Below, piece by piece: positions 15,603-23,252 of a stretch of 23,351 nt of DNA. The DNA is from Opitutaceae bacterium (GTDB taxonomy: Bacteria > Verrucomicrobiota > Verrucomicrobiia > Opitutales > Opitutaceae): NCBI GenBank assembly GCA_024233285.1, contig JACKPU010000014.1, positions 1 to 23,351 on the forward strand, read 5' to 3'. Numbering within the stretch: the stretch's first letter is position 1; each line of letters begins with the position of its first letter. The notes under the pieces are model-generated. The model saw only the letters and a list, made by a program, of their open reading frames with translations. It had not been told where the DNA came from and ran no database searches. A program made the translations under genes and the position numbers.

Positions 15603-16976
15603 ATGGTGCCGAGCGTTCTGATCGTCGATGACGAAAAGCACACCCGCGAGGGACTCCAACAAGCCTTGGAGGACAGCTACGACGTGTCCGTCGCGGCCAA
15701 CGCCGACGAGGCGTTCAACCTCATGGATGCGCAGCCTTTCGACGTGGTCGTGACCGACCTGCGCATGCCCGGCAAATCCGGCCTCAAGGTCATCGACAAG
15801 GCCCTTGCACTGTCCAATCGCCCGGCGGTGCTGATGATGACGGCTTACGGCAACATCGAGACGGCGGTCGAAGCGATGAAGCGCGGAGCGGTCGATTTTC
15901 TGACCAAACCGGTCAACATCGAACGGCTGGAAGTGCTGATTCAACGCGCGCTCCGCACCAAGACCCTCGAAGTCGAGGTCAACCAACTGCACGAGCGGCT
16001 CGACGAGAAATTCAACTTCACCCACATCATCGGCCATTCCGCGAAATTGCAGGAAGTGATCGAACGGGTGAAACTCGTGGCCCCGTCCCGGGCCACCATC
16101 CTGGTCGAAGGCGAGTCCGGCACCGGCAAGGAACTGATCGCGCAGGCGATCCATCAGGCCAGCCCGCGCGCCCGCGGTCCGCTCATCGCCGTGCACTGCG
16201 CGGCGCTTTCGGAAAACCTGCTTGAAAGCGAACTCTTCGGTCACGAACGCGGCGCCTTTACCGGGGCCAACGAACGCCGCATCGGGCGCTTCGAATCCGC
16301 CGACGGCGGCACCCTGTTTCTTGACGAGATCGGGGAGATTTCCGCCTCCACCCAGGTCAAGCTCCTGCGCTTCCTCGAAAACAAAACGATTGAACGCGTC
16401 GGCGGGGCCAAGCCGATCGAGCTCGACGTGCGGCTGGTCGCCGCGACCAATCGCAATCTCGAGCAGATGGTGCGCGACGGAAAATTCCGCGAGGATCTGT
16501 TTTTCCGCCTCAACGTCGTCCGCATCGCCATGCCGCCCCTGCGCGACCGCGCGGATGACATCCCGCTGCTGCTCACGCATTACCTGAAGATTTTCTCGGA
16601 GGAAAACAAATCGCCGGCGCTGACGCTGGAGCCCGGCGCGGTGCGCACGTTGCAGGCCTACGCATGGCCGGGCAATGTGCGCGAACTGCGCAACTTCTGC
16701 GAGAATGCGGTCGTGCTGCATCGCGGCGGTTCGCTGACCGAATACGATCTCGACCCCAAGTTCCGCGGCGGCGCGGCCCCCTCGGGTGGCGGCGAATCCG
16801 GCGGGGCGCCGGCGGCGAATCCGTTGTCCATCGAGGAAAACGAAAAGCGCGTGTTGCGCGAAGCGTTGATCAAATCGCGCGGCAACCGGACCAAGGCCGC
16901 CGAGCTCATGGGCATCAGTCGTCGCACCCTGCACCGCAAGATCGCGCAGTGGCCCGAGCTCGACGTGGTTGACTGA
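15603..16976 (+). CDS. Sigma-54-dependent response regulator, NtrC family
   Basis: This 457-residue activator drives sigma-54 promoters after phosphorylation. The receiver domain (1-120) has D9/D10, phospho-acceptor D52 in VVTDLRMPG and K102 in FLTKPVN. The AAA+ domain (about 140-370) has Walker A GESGTGKE (170-177), the sigma-54 contact loop GAFTGA (217-222), Walker B GGTLFLDEIGE, and WPGNVRELRNF. A glycine-rich linker (389-405) leads to a Fis-type helix-turn-helix with RTKAAELMGISRRTLHRKI. The next gene's ATG overlaps its TGA, so a membrane glycosyltransferase-like protein is coupled to it. No kinase is adjacent; the orphan PAS kinase at 6455 is the only candidate here. The arrangement resembles regulators of exopolysaccharide loci, which is inferred from the downstream genes. 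Confidence 0.94.
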   Translation: MVPSVLIVDDEKHTREGLQQALEDSYDVSVAANADEAFNLMDAQPFDVVVTDLRMPGKSGLKVIDKALALSNRPAVLMMTAYGNIETAVEAMKRGAVDFLTKPVNIERLEVLIQRALRTKTLEVEVNQLHERLDEKFNFTHIIGHSAKLQEVIERVKLVAPSRATILVEGESGTGKELIAQAIHQASPRARGPLIAVHCAALSENLLESELFGHERGAFTGANERRIGRFESADGGTLFLDEIGEISASTQVKLLRFLENKTIERVGGAKPIELDVRLVAATNRNLEQMVRDGKFREDLFFRLNVVRIAMPPLRDRADDIPLLLTHYLKIFSEENKSPALTLEPGAVRTLQAYAWPGNVRELRNFCENAVVLHRGGSLTEYDLDPKFRGGAAPSGGGESGGAPAANPLSIEENEKRVLREALIKSRGNRTKAAELMGISRRTLHRKIAQWPELDVVD

Positions 16977-18763
16977 TGAACCGCCCGCGCACGATCCAGG
17001 AATGGATTCATTGGCTGGAAGCGGGCCGGGGCGCCCGCGCCGTGCGCCTCGCGGCGGTGCTGCTCGGCACCCTCGCGCTCTCCCTGCTGATCGCATGGAA
17101 ACAGTTTCACGGTCCGCTGAGCGAAGGCACCTTGCGGCAGGCCGGCATGGCGCGCCAACTCGCGCGCGGCGACGGCTTCACCACGCAGATCAATTATCCG
17201 CAGGCGCACGCGGTCTTGGAATCGCGCGGGGGTGGGTTCACCGTCGGCGAACCGCTGCCCGAGCTCTACGAGGCGCCGTTATACGCGATGATCATCGCGG
17301 GCGGCCTGCGCGTGCTGCCGGCGGAGTGGCGCGAGTCGCTGTTTCGCGATCCGCCGCTGCCGCCCGATGGATTCGCCGCGGATTACTTTCTGCTCGGCTT
17401 GAATCTGGTGCTGTTCTGGTTCGCGGCGTGGCAAACCTTTGATCTCGGGCGCCGGTTGTTCGATGCGCGGGTGGGCTGGCTGGCCGCGTTCGGTCTGCTG
17501 CTTTCCGTGCCGCTCTGGCGGCAGGTGGTCGCGGTCAACGGCCTGCCGCTCATGATGGTTCTCGCGCTCGCGATTTTTCGTTGCTGGTGGCAGGTCGAAC
17601 AGGCGTTCACCAACCGGCGCCAGCCATGGGCGTGGCTGGCGGGACTGGGCGCGGGTTGCGCGCTGCTGTTTTTGACCGAATACAGTGCCGGCGTGCTTGG
17701 CTTGGTCGCGCTCGGATACGTGGCGTGGCGCACCGCGGGGTCGCGGCGTTGGCCGGCGCTCGGCGTGGTGGCGGGCGCCTTCCTGCTGATCGTCAGTCCG
17801 TGGCTCTGGCGTAATCAGGCGCTGACGGGTTATCCCACTGCGCTGGCTTGGCAAAACGTCGCGTTGAAGGAGGGCGATCCCACAGCATCGCCGACGGAAA
17901 CGCGGGCGACATTGTCCGCCGCATTGCCCCGCGTCGATTTGAACAAGCTCGGCAACAAATTGCTGACCTACGGACAGACGCATCTGAGTTCGCGGCTGTG
18001 GTCCGACGGCGCGATGTGGTTTCTGGCGTTCTTTGCCGTCGGCTGGTTGTATCGCTTCCGGCAGGGCGAAACCGATCGGATGCGCTGGGTATTTACGCTC
18101 GCGCTGGCGGTTTTGCTGGTCGGGCAGGGCGCATTCAATTCCGGCGAAAGCGAACGCTTGGTCACGGCGTGGCTGTGTCCGCTGATCATCATCTTTGGCG
18201 CGGGCTTTTTCTTTGTGCTGGTTGGCAGCAATCCCGCGTTGGCGCGCGGTCCGGTGTGGTGCGCGCTGGCCTTGCTGGTCCTGCAGGCCTTGCCGTTGCT
18301 GCGCGACGGACTGGAACCGCGCCGGTTGCACTTTTCGTATCCGCCCTATTACCCGCGCCTGTTCATGGGACTGAAGGAGGAGATGCAACGGCGCGATCAG
18401 TCCGGCCGTTTCGGCGTCATGGCCGATGTGCCGGCCGGCGTGGCGTGGTATGGCGACCAGCGCGTGTGGGCCCAGCCGGCCCGGTTGCGCGATTTTTATG
18501 CGGTGACGTTGGAACAATCGATCGGCGGGCTGCTGCTGACGCCGCATACATTGGACCGGCCTTTTTTCTCGGACCTGGCCGCCTCGCGGGACGAGAACCT
18601 GCGGTCCGATATGGCCGGCTTGCGTCATTTCGGCGAATGGGGCCGGATTTATGCCGGGTTGATGACCGGACGGCTGCCCCCGGAGTTTCCGCTGCGCGTC
18701 CCGCAACGGCTGGCTGAAAACCTCTATGTGTTTATCAATCCGGCCCTGCCGCCCGCCCCATGA
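16976..18763 (+). CDS. Polytopic inner-membrane protein, GT-C/PMT-like glycosyltransferase candidate
   Basis: The 595-residue protein has roughly ten hydrophobic segments, such as AVLLGTLALSLLIAW (27-41), YFLLGLNLVLFWFAAW, WLAAFGLLLSVPLW and ALGVVAGAFLLIVSPWLW. A soluble C-terminal domain (about 445-595) follows. The first loop after TM1, FHGPLSEGTLRQAGMARQLARG, sits where GT-C enzymes of the ArnT/PMT type carry an acidic catalytic residue, here perhaps E50. Such enzymes transfer sugars from polyprenyl-phosphate donors on the periplasmic side. I cannot prove transferase activity. ATG at 16976 overlaps the regulator's TGA (ATGA), which implies translational coupling. A promoter-like sequence follows the gene, so the barrel gene downstream may be separately transcribed. 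Confidence 0.62.
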   Translation: MNRPRTIQEWIHWLEAGRGARAVRLAAVLLGTLALSLLIAWKQFHGPLSEGTLRQAGMARQLARGDGFTTQINYPQAHAVLESRGGGFTVGEPLPELYEAPLYAMIIAGGLRVLPAEWRESLFRDPPLPPDGFAADYFLLGLNLVLFWFAAWQTFDLGRRLFDARVGWLAAFGLLLSVPLWRQVVAVNGLPLMMVLALAIFRCWWQVEQAFTNRRQPWAWLAGLGAGCALLFLTEYSAGVLGLVALGYVAWRTAGSRRWPALGVVAGAFLLIVSPWLWRNQALTGYPTALAWQNVALKEGDPTASPTETRATLSAALPRVDLNKLGNKLLTYGQTHLSSRLWSDGAMWFLAFFAVGWLYRFRQGETDRMRWVFTLALAVLLVGQGAFNSGESERLVTAWLCPLIIIFGAGFFFVLVGSNPALARGPVWCALALLVLQALPLLRDGLEPRRLHFSYPPYYPRLFMGLKEEMQRRDQSGRFGVMADVPAGVAWYGDQRVWAQPARLRDFYAVTLEQSIGGLLLTPHTLDRPFFSDLAASRDENLRSDMAGLRHFGEWGRIYAGLMTGRLPPEFPLRVPQRLAENLYVFINPALPPAP

Positions 18764-18770
18764 ATAGTCA

Positions 18771-18799
18771 TTGCCTAATGCAGGTAATTGTCCCTAGGG
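18771..18799 (+). promoter_or_regulatory. Promoter-like sequence for the beta-barrel/tyrosine-kinase genes
   Basis: TTGCCT (18771-18776), 17 bases, then CTAGGG (18794-18799). AATAGTC lies one base before the -35 box, exactly as at the tRNA promoter (23088-23101). The -10 ends 19 bases before the ATG, implying a very short leader and explaining the lack of a ribosome site. Confidence 0.5.
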
Positions 18800-18818
18800 T
18801 GCGCGCTGTCTTCAGCTT

Positions 18819-19994
18819 ATGAAACTTCACCGCTTGGTCCCCTTGCTGGGAATTGTGCTAGTGCCCGTTGCGATGGCGGTTTACGCACCCATCCCCGAGC
18901 AGGAACAAGGTAAAAACCTCACGCTGCTCGCGCGCGTTGGTATTTCCCACGACGACAACATCTTCGGTGCGCCCTCCAGCGAGATCAGCAGCACCATCTA
19001 TTCGTTCTCGCCCGAGTTGAAATACAACGCCTCGGTCACGGACCAGACCTTCCTCTCGGCTTCTTACAAATTGACGCTGGATCACTTCAGCAACCGGCCG
19101 GGGGACAAGACGATCGACAGCCACGACTTGATGCTGCGCGTTGCCCACGCGTTTTCCCAGGACAGCAATATCGATGTCTCGGAAACGCATACCATTTCGA
19201 AGAATCCCGAGTCGCTGCTCGCCGGCGTGCCGATCAACACGGACCAATCCTTTGCCCGCAATCAGCTCGACGGCCGCTTTGTCACCGCGCTCGGTCCCAA
19301 GACTTCCGGCACAATCAAGGCCCGGTCGGTGCTTTATCGTTACGACAGCACCAATCTTTCCACGGATCTTGATCGCACGGAAAACCTGATCGGCGCCGAG
19401 GGCAGTTATGCGTTGCTGCCCGAAGTGAAGTTGATCGGCGAATACCGGCGGCAGGATATCGGCTACCGCACGGGTGGGGCGACGAAGGACAAACAGTCCA
19501 ATTTCCTCATCGGCGGGGTGGATTACAACGTGGCCAAGACGACGATGCTCACCGCGCGCGTCGGTTACGAATGGCGCGACCGCGACGGTGCCGCCAGTTC
19601 GGACGCGCCTTACATCGAGCTCAGCTACAAGCACGATTACGCCGAGAAGTCCTACCTCGCCGCCGGCTACGTTTACACGTTCGAGGAGGTCTCCAACATC
19701 GCCCTCTACACCGACACCCAGGTCAACCGCTTCTTCGCCAACGTGCAGCATGCGCTCACCGGCCTGATCGTGGCGTCCGCCTCGTTCAGCTACGAACCCT
19801 CGACTCTGCAGGGCCGCACCGCCGTGCCGGATATCGACGAAACCACGGTGCGGTTCGGCGCCGCGCTGTCCTATTTGATCAATCAGAACTGGACGGCCTC
19901 GGTCACGTTTGACCATGACAAGGTGGACTCTGATTCCGCCTCCCGCGAACTTTCCCGCAATCGCTACGGAGTCAGTGCGTCGGTTTCCTTCTGA
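18819..19994 (+). CDS. Outer-membrane beta-barrel protein of exopolysaccharide-locus type
   Basis: The 391-residue protein has a signal peptide (MKLHRLVPLLGIVLVPVAMA, cleavage near residue 20). It then shows regular amphipathic strands of 8-12 residues separated by polar turns, for example FLSASYKLTLDHF, TMLTARVGYEWRDR, KSYLAAGYVYTFEEV and NWTASVTFDHDKV. It ends in VSASVSF with the terminal phenylalanine expected by the Bam assembly machinery. The style matches putative beta-barrel porin families found beside Wzc-type kinases. A role in passing or anchoring polysaccharide across the outer membrane is inferred from neighbours only. ATG at 18819 directly gives the signal peptide. The leader is short and no ribosome site is seen. 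Sixty-four bases separate its stop from the kinase ATG, nearly all occupied by a palindromic element. Confidence 0.75.
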   Translation: MKLHRLVPLLGIVLVPVAMAVYAPIPEQEQGKNLTLLARVGISHDDNIFGAPSSEISSTIYSFSPELKYNASVTDQTFLSASYKLTLDHFSNRPGDKTIDSHDLMLRVAHAFSQDSNIDVSETHTISKNPESLLAGVPINTDQSFARNQLDGRFVTALGPKTSGTIKARSVLYRYDSTNLSTDLDRTENLIGAEGSYALLPEVKLIGEYRRQDIGYRTGGATKDKQSNFLIGGVDYNVAKTTMLTARVGYEWRDRDGAASSDAPYIELSYKHDYAEKSYLAAGYVYTFEEVSNIALYTDTQVNRFFANVQHALTGLIVASASFSYEPSTLQGRTAVPDIDETTVRFGAALSYLINQNWTASVTFDHDKVDSDSASRELSRNRYGVSASVSF

Positions 19995-19995
19995 C

Positions 19996-20057
19996 ATGGG
20001 GTCACCGGCACAATGCGCTTGCTGACGCGCCCGGTGCCGCGTTCCCTCTGACCCCAT
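19996..20057 (+). repeat. 62-bp REP/MITE-like palindromic element between barrel and kinase genes
   Basis: ATGGGGTCA (19996-20004) and TGACCCCAT (20049-20057) are perfect 9-bp inverted ends. A nested pair, CGGCAC (20006-20011) and GTGCCG (20034-20039), gives a second stem, with GCGC near both sides of the inner loop. The element begins 2 bases after the barrel stop and ends 1 base before the kinase ATG. GGGGTCA/TGACCCC ends are known from REP-like elements linked to Y1 transposases. No transposase is in this window. Confidence 0.65.
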
Positions 20058-20058
20058 T

Positions 20059-22215
20059 ATGCCCGCACCGTTTGCCACCAAGGACAGCGCGACGCTGGGC
20101 GATTTCTTGCAAGTGCTGCGCCTGCGCAAGGCGCTCATCGCCCTGATCGTTTCGCTCGTCCTGCTCACCACGCTGGTCGTCACGGCCTTTCTGCCGCGGT
20201 GGTATCTGTCCACCACCAAGGTGCGCGTCGAAAAACCCGAGGGCGAGGTGAAGCTGTTCCAGGCCCAGACCTCGAGTTACTACGATCCGTATTTCCTGCA
20301 GGACCAGCTGCGCACGATGAAGTCGGAGATCATCATCTATCCGGTCATCGAAAACCTGCGCCTCAATGCGCGGGTTGCCGAGATGCTCGGCGCTTCCGGT
20401 AGCCTCACCAATGCGCTGACCTATCGCTACCTGCTCGAAAAGATGGTGCGCATCGAATCGCAGCGCAGCTCCTCCATCATCGAGATCGATGTCTTTGCGC
20501 AGGATCCCGCGCTCTCCGCGGCGATCGCCAACGAAATCGCCCGGGTCTATTCGGAGAACCGCATCAGCTTCGCCACTTCGGAGCAGCGCGAAGGCCTCGC
20601 CCAGTTGCGCAAGGAGCTCGAGTCGCAGGAACAGGTGGTCAGCCGCCAGCGCGATGCGGTCGAAAAACTCCGCAACGAACTCAACATCTCCGGCGTCGAT
20701 CTGAACTCGCGTTACTCCGACATGGAGATCGAAACCCTGCGCCAGATGCAGAATTCGCTCATTGCCCTGAGCGTCGATGCCATCGGCCGCAAGACGCGGT
20801 GGGAGCGGTTCAAAAGCATTCCGCCCGAGGATCGCATCAGCCTCGTCAATGCCGAGCTGATCCAGGATCCCAACATCCAGAATCTGCTCCAAGCCTATCT
20901 CGTCGCCGATCAGACCGTGTCCAAACTCAAGGATCGGCTCGGTGAAAATCACCCCGATCTGGTCGCCGCCATCGGCACGCGGGCCAAGATTCGCGACCAG
21001 CTCGACGCGCAGCTGCGCGGTTACGAAAGCTCGCTCGAAATTTCCTACAAGGAGGCCGAGGCGCGCGTGGCGGAACTCAAACGTCAGCTCGACGACGCCA
21101 AGGTCGAACAAATCCTCTCCGCCCGCGACCGGATGCGTCCCTTCGAGGAGGCCGCGCAGAAACTCGACGACGAGACGCGCCTGCTCACCACCTTGAAGCT
21201 CACGCTGCGGCAGCGCGAAATCGACTATCAGGTGCCGAAGCGCACGATCGAGATTCTCAATGTCGCGGAAGCGCCGATTCGTCCGAGCCGCCCGAGCTGG
21301 CCGCTCAACATCGCCTTCGCGCTAGTCTTCGGCGCGATTCTCGGCGTCGGCGTGGCCGTGCTGCTGGAATATTTCGACACGAGCTTTCGCAATGTCACCG
21401 ACGTCGAGACCAAACTCAATCTGCCCGCGCTGGGCGTCATTCCCTACGTGCATCAACCCGGCGGCGGCGAGGAGACCGATCCGGCCGAGGAGGAGCCGTA
21501 TCGGGTGCTGCACACCAACCTCAACCTCGCGTTGAAACCGGGCCAGCCCGCGAGCCTCGTGCTGTTTTCCGCCGGGCCGGGCGAGGGCAAGTCCACCACG
21601 CTGCACCGGCTCACCCGTGCGATGGCCGCGGCGGGCGAACGCGTCATCCTGATCGATTCCGATTTGCGCCGGCCCACCCAGCACAAGCTGGCCCAGCGGC
21701 CAAAGGAGCCCGGTCTTTGCGAGGTGCTGCTTGGCCGCAAGACGATGGACGAGGTCGTGCAACGCGGCATCGAGCCGCATCTCGATTTCGTGCCGAGTGG
21801 CGCGTCCGCCGGCTTCACGCTTAATCTGCTTTACGGCAACCGGCTGCGCGAACTCGTGGACACGTTGCGCGGCCGTTACGACAAGATCATTTTCGATTCG
21901 CCGCCCATCATCGGCGTGAGCGATGCCTCCGTGCTCGCGAGCGTGGTCGATGGCGCGGTGCTGTTGATCCAGCACCGCCGCAATCCGCAGAGCATGGTCG
22001 TGCGCGCGCAGCAGATCATCGAATCGATCAAGACGCCCTTGCTCGGCGTGGTGTTGAACCAAGTGCCGTCGGGCGGAGGCGACGACTACGGCTACTACAC
22101 GCACAACTACAGCTATTACAGCGAGAGCGACAAAGGCCGCCACCGCGGCAAATCCGGCCGCCGCGAAACCGGCGGAGATCGGCTCGATCTGCAGGAGCCG
22201 GAGCACAAGGCCTGA
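20059..22215 (+). CDS. Wzc-type polysaccharide chain-length regulator/bacterial tyrosine kinase
   Basis: The 718-residue inner-membrane protein joins a Wzz-type co-polymerase to a BY-kinase. TM1 is about 24-46. The periplasmic part (about 47-410) is rich in coiled coil (175-215, 310-390). The proline-rich PIRPSRPSWPLN (406-417) precedes TM2 (418-438). The cytoplasmic kinase has Walker A SAGPGEGKST (504-512), Walker A' ILIDSDLRRP and Walker B IIFDSPP (about 610-616). A tyrosine cluster with Y677, Y679, Y680, Y684, Y686 and Y687 sits before a basic/acidic tail. Cycles of tyrosine phosphorylation in such proteins control polysaccharide export and length. ATG at 20059 directly follows a palindromic element and has no Shine-Dalgarno. 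The next gene starts 4 bases after its stop. No flippase, polymerase or Wza-like gene lies in the window. Confidence 0.92.
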   Translation: MPAPFATKDSATLGDFLQVLRLRKALIALIVSLVLLTTLVVTAFLPRWYLSTTKVRVEKPEGEVKLFQAQTSSYYDPYFLQDQLRTMKSEIIIYPVIENLRLNARVAEMLGASGSLTNALTYRYLLEKMVRIESQRSSSIIEIDVFAQDPALSAAIANEIARVYSENRISFATSEQREGLAQLRKELESQEQVVSRQRDAVEKLRNELNISGVDLNSRYSDMEIETLRQMQNSLIALSVDAIGRKTRWERFKSIPPEDRISLVNAELIQDPNIQNLLQAYLVADQTVSKLKDRLGENHPDLVAAIGTRAKIRDQLDAQLRGYESSLEISYKEAEARVAELKRQLDDAKVEQILSARDRMRPFEEAAQKLDDETRLLTTLKLTLRQREIDYQVPKRTIEILNVAEAPIRPSRPSWPLNIAFALVFGAILGVGVAVLLEYFDTSFRNVTDVETKLNLPALGVIPYVHQPGGGEETDPAEEEPYRVLHTNLNLALKPGQPASLVLFSAGPGEGKSTTLHRLTRAMAAAGERVILIDSDLRRPTQHKLAQRPKEPGLCEVLLGRKTMDEVVQRGIEPHLDFVPSGASAGFTLNLLYGNRLRELVDTLRGRYDKIIFDSPPIIGVSDASVLASVVDGAVLLIQHRRNPQSMVVRAQQIIESIKTPLLGVVLNQVPSGGGDDYGYYTHNYSYYSESDKGRHRGKSGRRETGGDRLDLQEPEHKA

Positions 22216-22219
22216 GGTG

Positions 22220-23086
22220 ATGCGCCGGCTGCTCATCCTGCTTTTCTGCCTGACCGGCGTTGGGAGTTACGGGCAAACAGTCCGCATCGCGGGCAGCGAT
22301 TTGCTGGCGCGGGATTTGACTCCGGTATTGCAGGCCATGGCGGACCGCGAGGAGCGCGACGTGGCCGTCGATTTTACAGGCAGTCACGCGGCCTGGCAGG
22401 CGTTGCAATCGGGTGGGGCGGACCTCGGCGTGCTCAGTTTGGCCCCGGATCAGCCGCCGCCCGATGCATCGTTTCATGTCGTGCCCGTGGCCTGGCAGAC
22501 CGTGGTGGTGCTCGCGCCCGCTACCGTCCAACTCAATCAGATATCCTTTGCACAGCTGGCCGGCGTATTCGGCGCCGGCGAGGGGTCGGATTGGAAACGT
22601 TGGGGCGATCTCGGGGTCACCGGGGAGATGGCCCCGCGCAGTGTGACACCGTGGGTGTTGGAGCGGCCGCCCTTGCCAACCTTGGGCCTGTTTCGCCACG
22701 TGGTGTTGCGATCCCGGCCGCTGGGCTCGGCGCTGCGGACGGAAACGGAGGCGACGGCGCTGATCGCGCGTTTGACCTCGCCCGAAGGCGGTCTCGCCTT
22801 GGCGGCCCGGCCACCCGAACCCGCCGCCGGGATCAAGGTCCTGCCGGTTTCCACGGAGCCGGATGGGGTCGCGTTTGCGCCGACGACTGCGGCGATTGAG
22901 CGTGGCGACTACCCGTTGCAATGGCCGGTTTACCTCGTGTTTCGTCGCGCCGACGTGTCGCGCCTCTATCCGTGGTTGCGCTTCCTGCTGAGTGATCAGG
23001 CTGCTGCCGCCCTCACCCAAGCCGGCCTGCACCCCGCCGCCCCCGACACGCGCCGCCGGGAGGTTTTTGCGCTGGAAGAACTTTAA
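22220..23086 (+). CDS. PstS-like periplasmic substrate-binding protein
   Basis: The 288-residue product has a signal peptide (RRLLILLFCLTGVGSYGQ) followed by VRIAGSDLLARDLTPVLQAMADRE. It then shows FTGSHAAWQALQSGGADLGVLS, which resembles the ligand-binding start of phosphate-type binding proteins (PBP-like domain). Near the end, YPLQWPVYLVFRR and LYPWLRFLLSDQAAAALTQAGLHPA match that family's closing strand and helix. Usual PstS phosphate-contact motifs are not clear, so the ligand is unknown. ATG at 22220 is preferred, with AAGG at 22207-22210; GTG at 22217 would add one residue. It is tightly linked to the tyrosine kinase gene, and no ABC permease or ATPase follows. A role as envelope sensor or accessory factor is inference. 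Confidence 0.68.
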   Translation: MRRLLILLFCLTGVGSYGQTVRIAGSDLLARDLTPVLQAMADREERDVAVDFTGSHAAWQALQSGGADLGVLSLAPDQPPPDASFHVVPVAWQTVVVLAPATVQLNQISFAQLAGVFGAGEGSDWKRWGDLGVTGEMAPRSVTPWVLERPPLPTLGLFRHVVLRSRPLGSALRTETEATALIARLTSPEGGLALAARPPEPAAGIKVLPVSTEPDGVAFAPTTAAIERGDYPLQWPVYLVFRRADVSRLYPWLRFLLSDQAAAALTQAGLHPAAPDTRRREVFALEEL

Positions 23087-23095
23087 AAATAGTCG

Positions 23096-23123
23096 TTGAC
23101 GAGGGCGGGTTCGGTCCTAGGTT
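23096..23123 (+). promoter_or_regulatory. Promoter of tRNA-Gly
   Basis: TTGACG (23096-23101), 16 bases, TAGGTT (23118-23123). The -10 ends 14 bases before the mature tRNA 5' end. AATAGTC lies one base before the -35 box. Strength and distance suit a stable-RNA promoter. Confidence 0.65.
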
Positions 23124-23137
23124 TCGCAGCCTGCTCT

Positions 23138-23213
<76 letters not shown>

Positions 23214-23221
23214 TTTTAGAT

Positions 23222-23252
23222 AAGCGCCCTGTGGTGACACAGGGCGCTTTTT
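23222..23252 (+). terminator. Rho-independent terminator of tRNA-Gly
   Basis: A perfect 12-bp stem, AAGCGCCCTGTG (23222-23233) with CACAGGGCGCTT (23238-23249), is capped by a GTGA (GNRA-type) tetraloop. T residues run through 23252. It starts 9 bases after the tRNA CCA. Confidence 0.92.

Noticed and set aside
15222..17096. A 624-codon minus-strand frame opposite the sigma-54 regulator
   Set aside because: The plus strand encodes all NtrC-family motifs; the minus frame also overlaps the exported protein's gene and looks like antisense.
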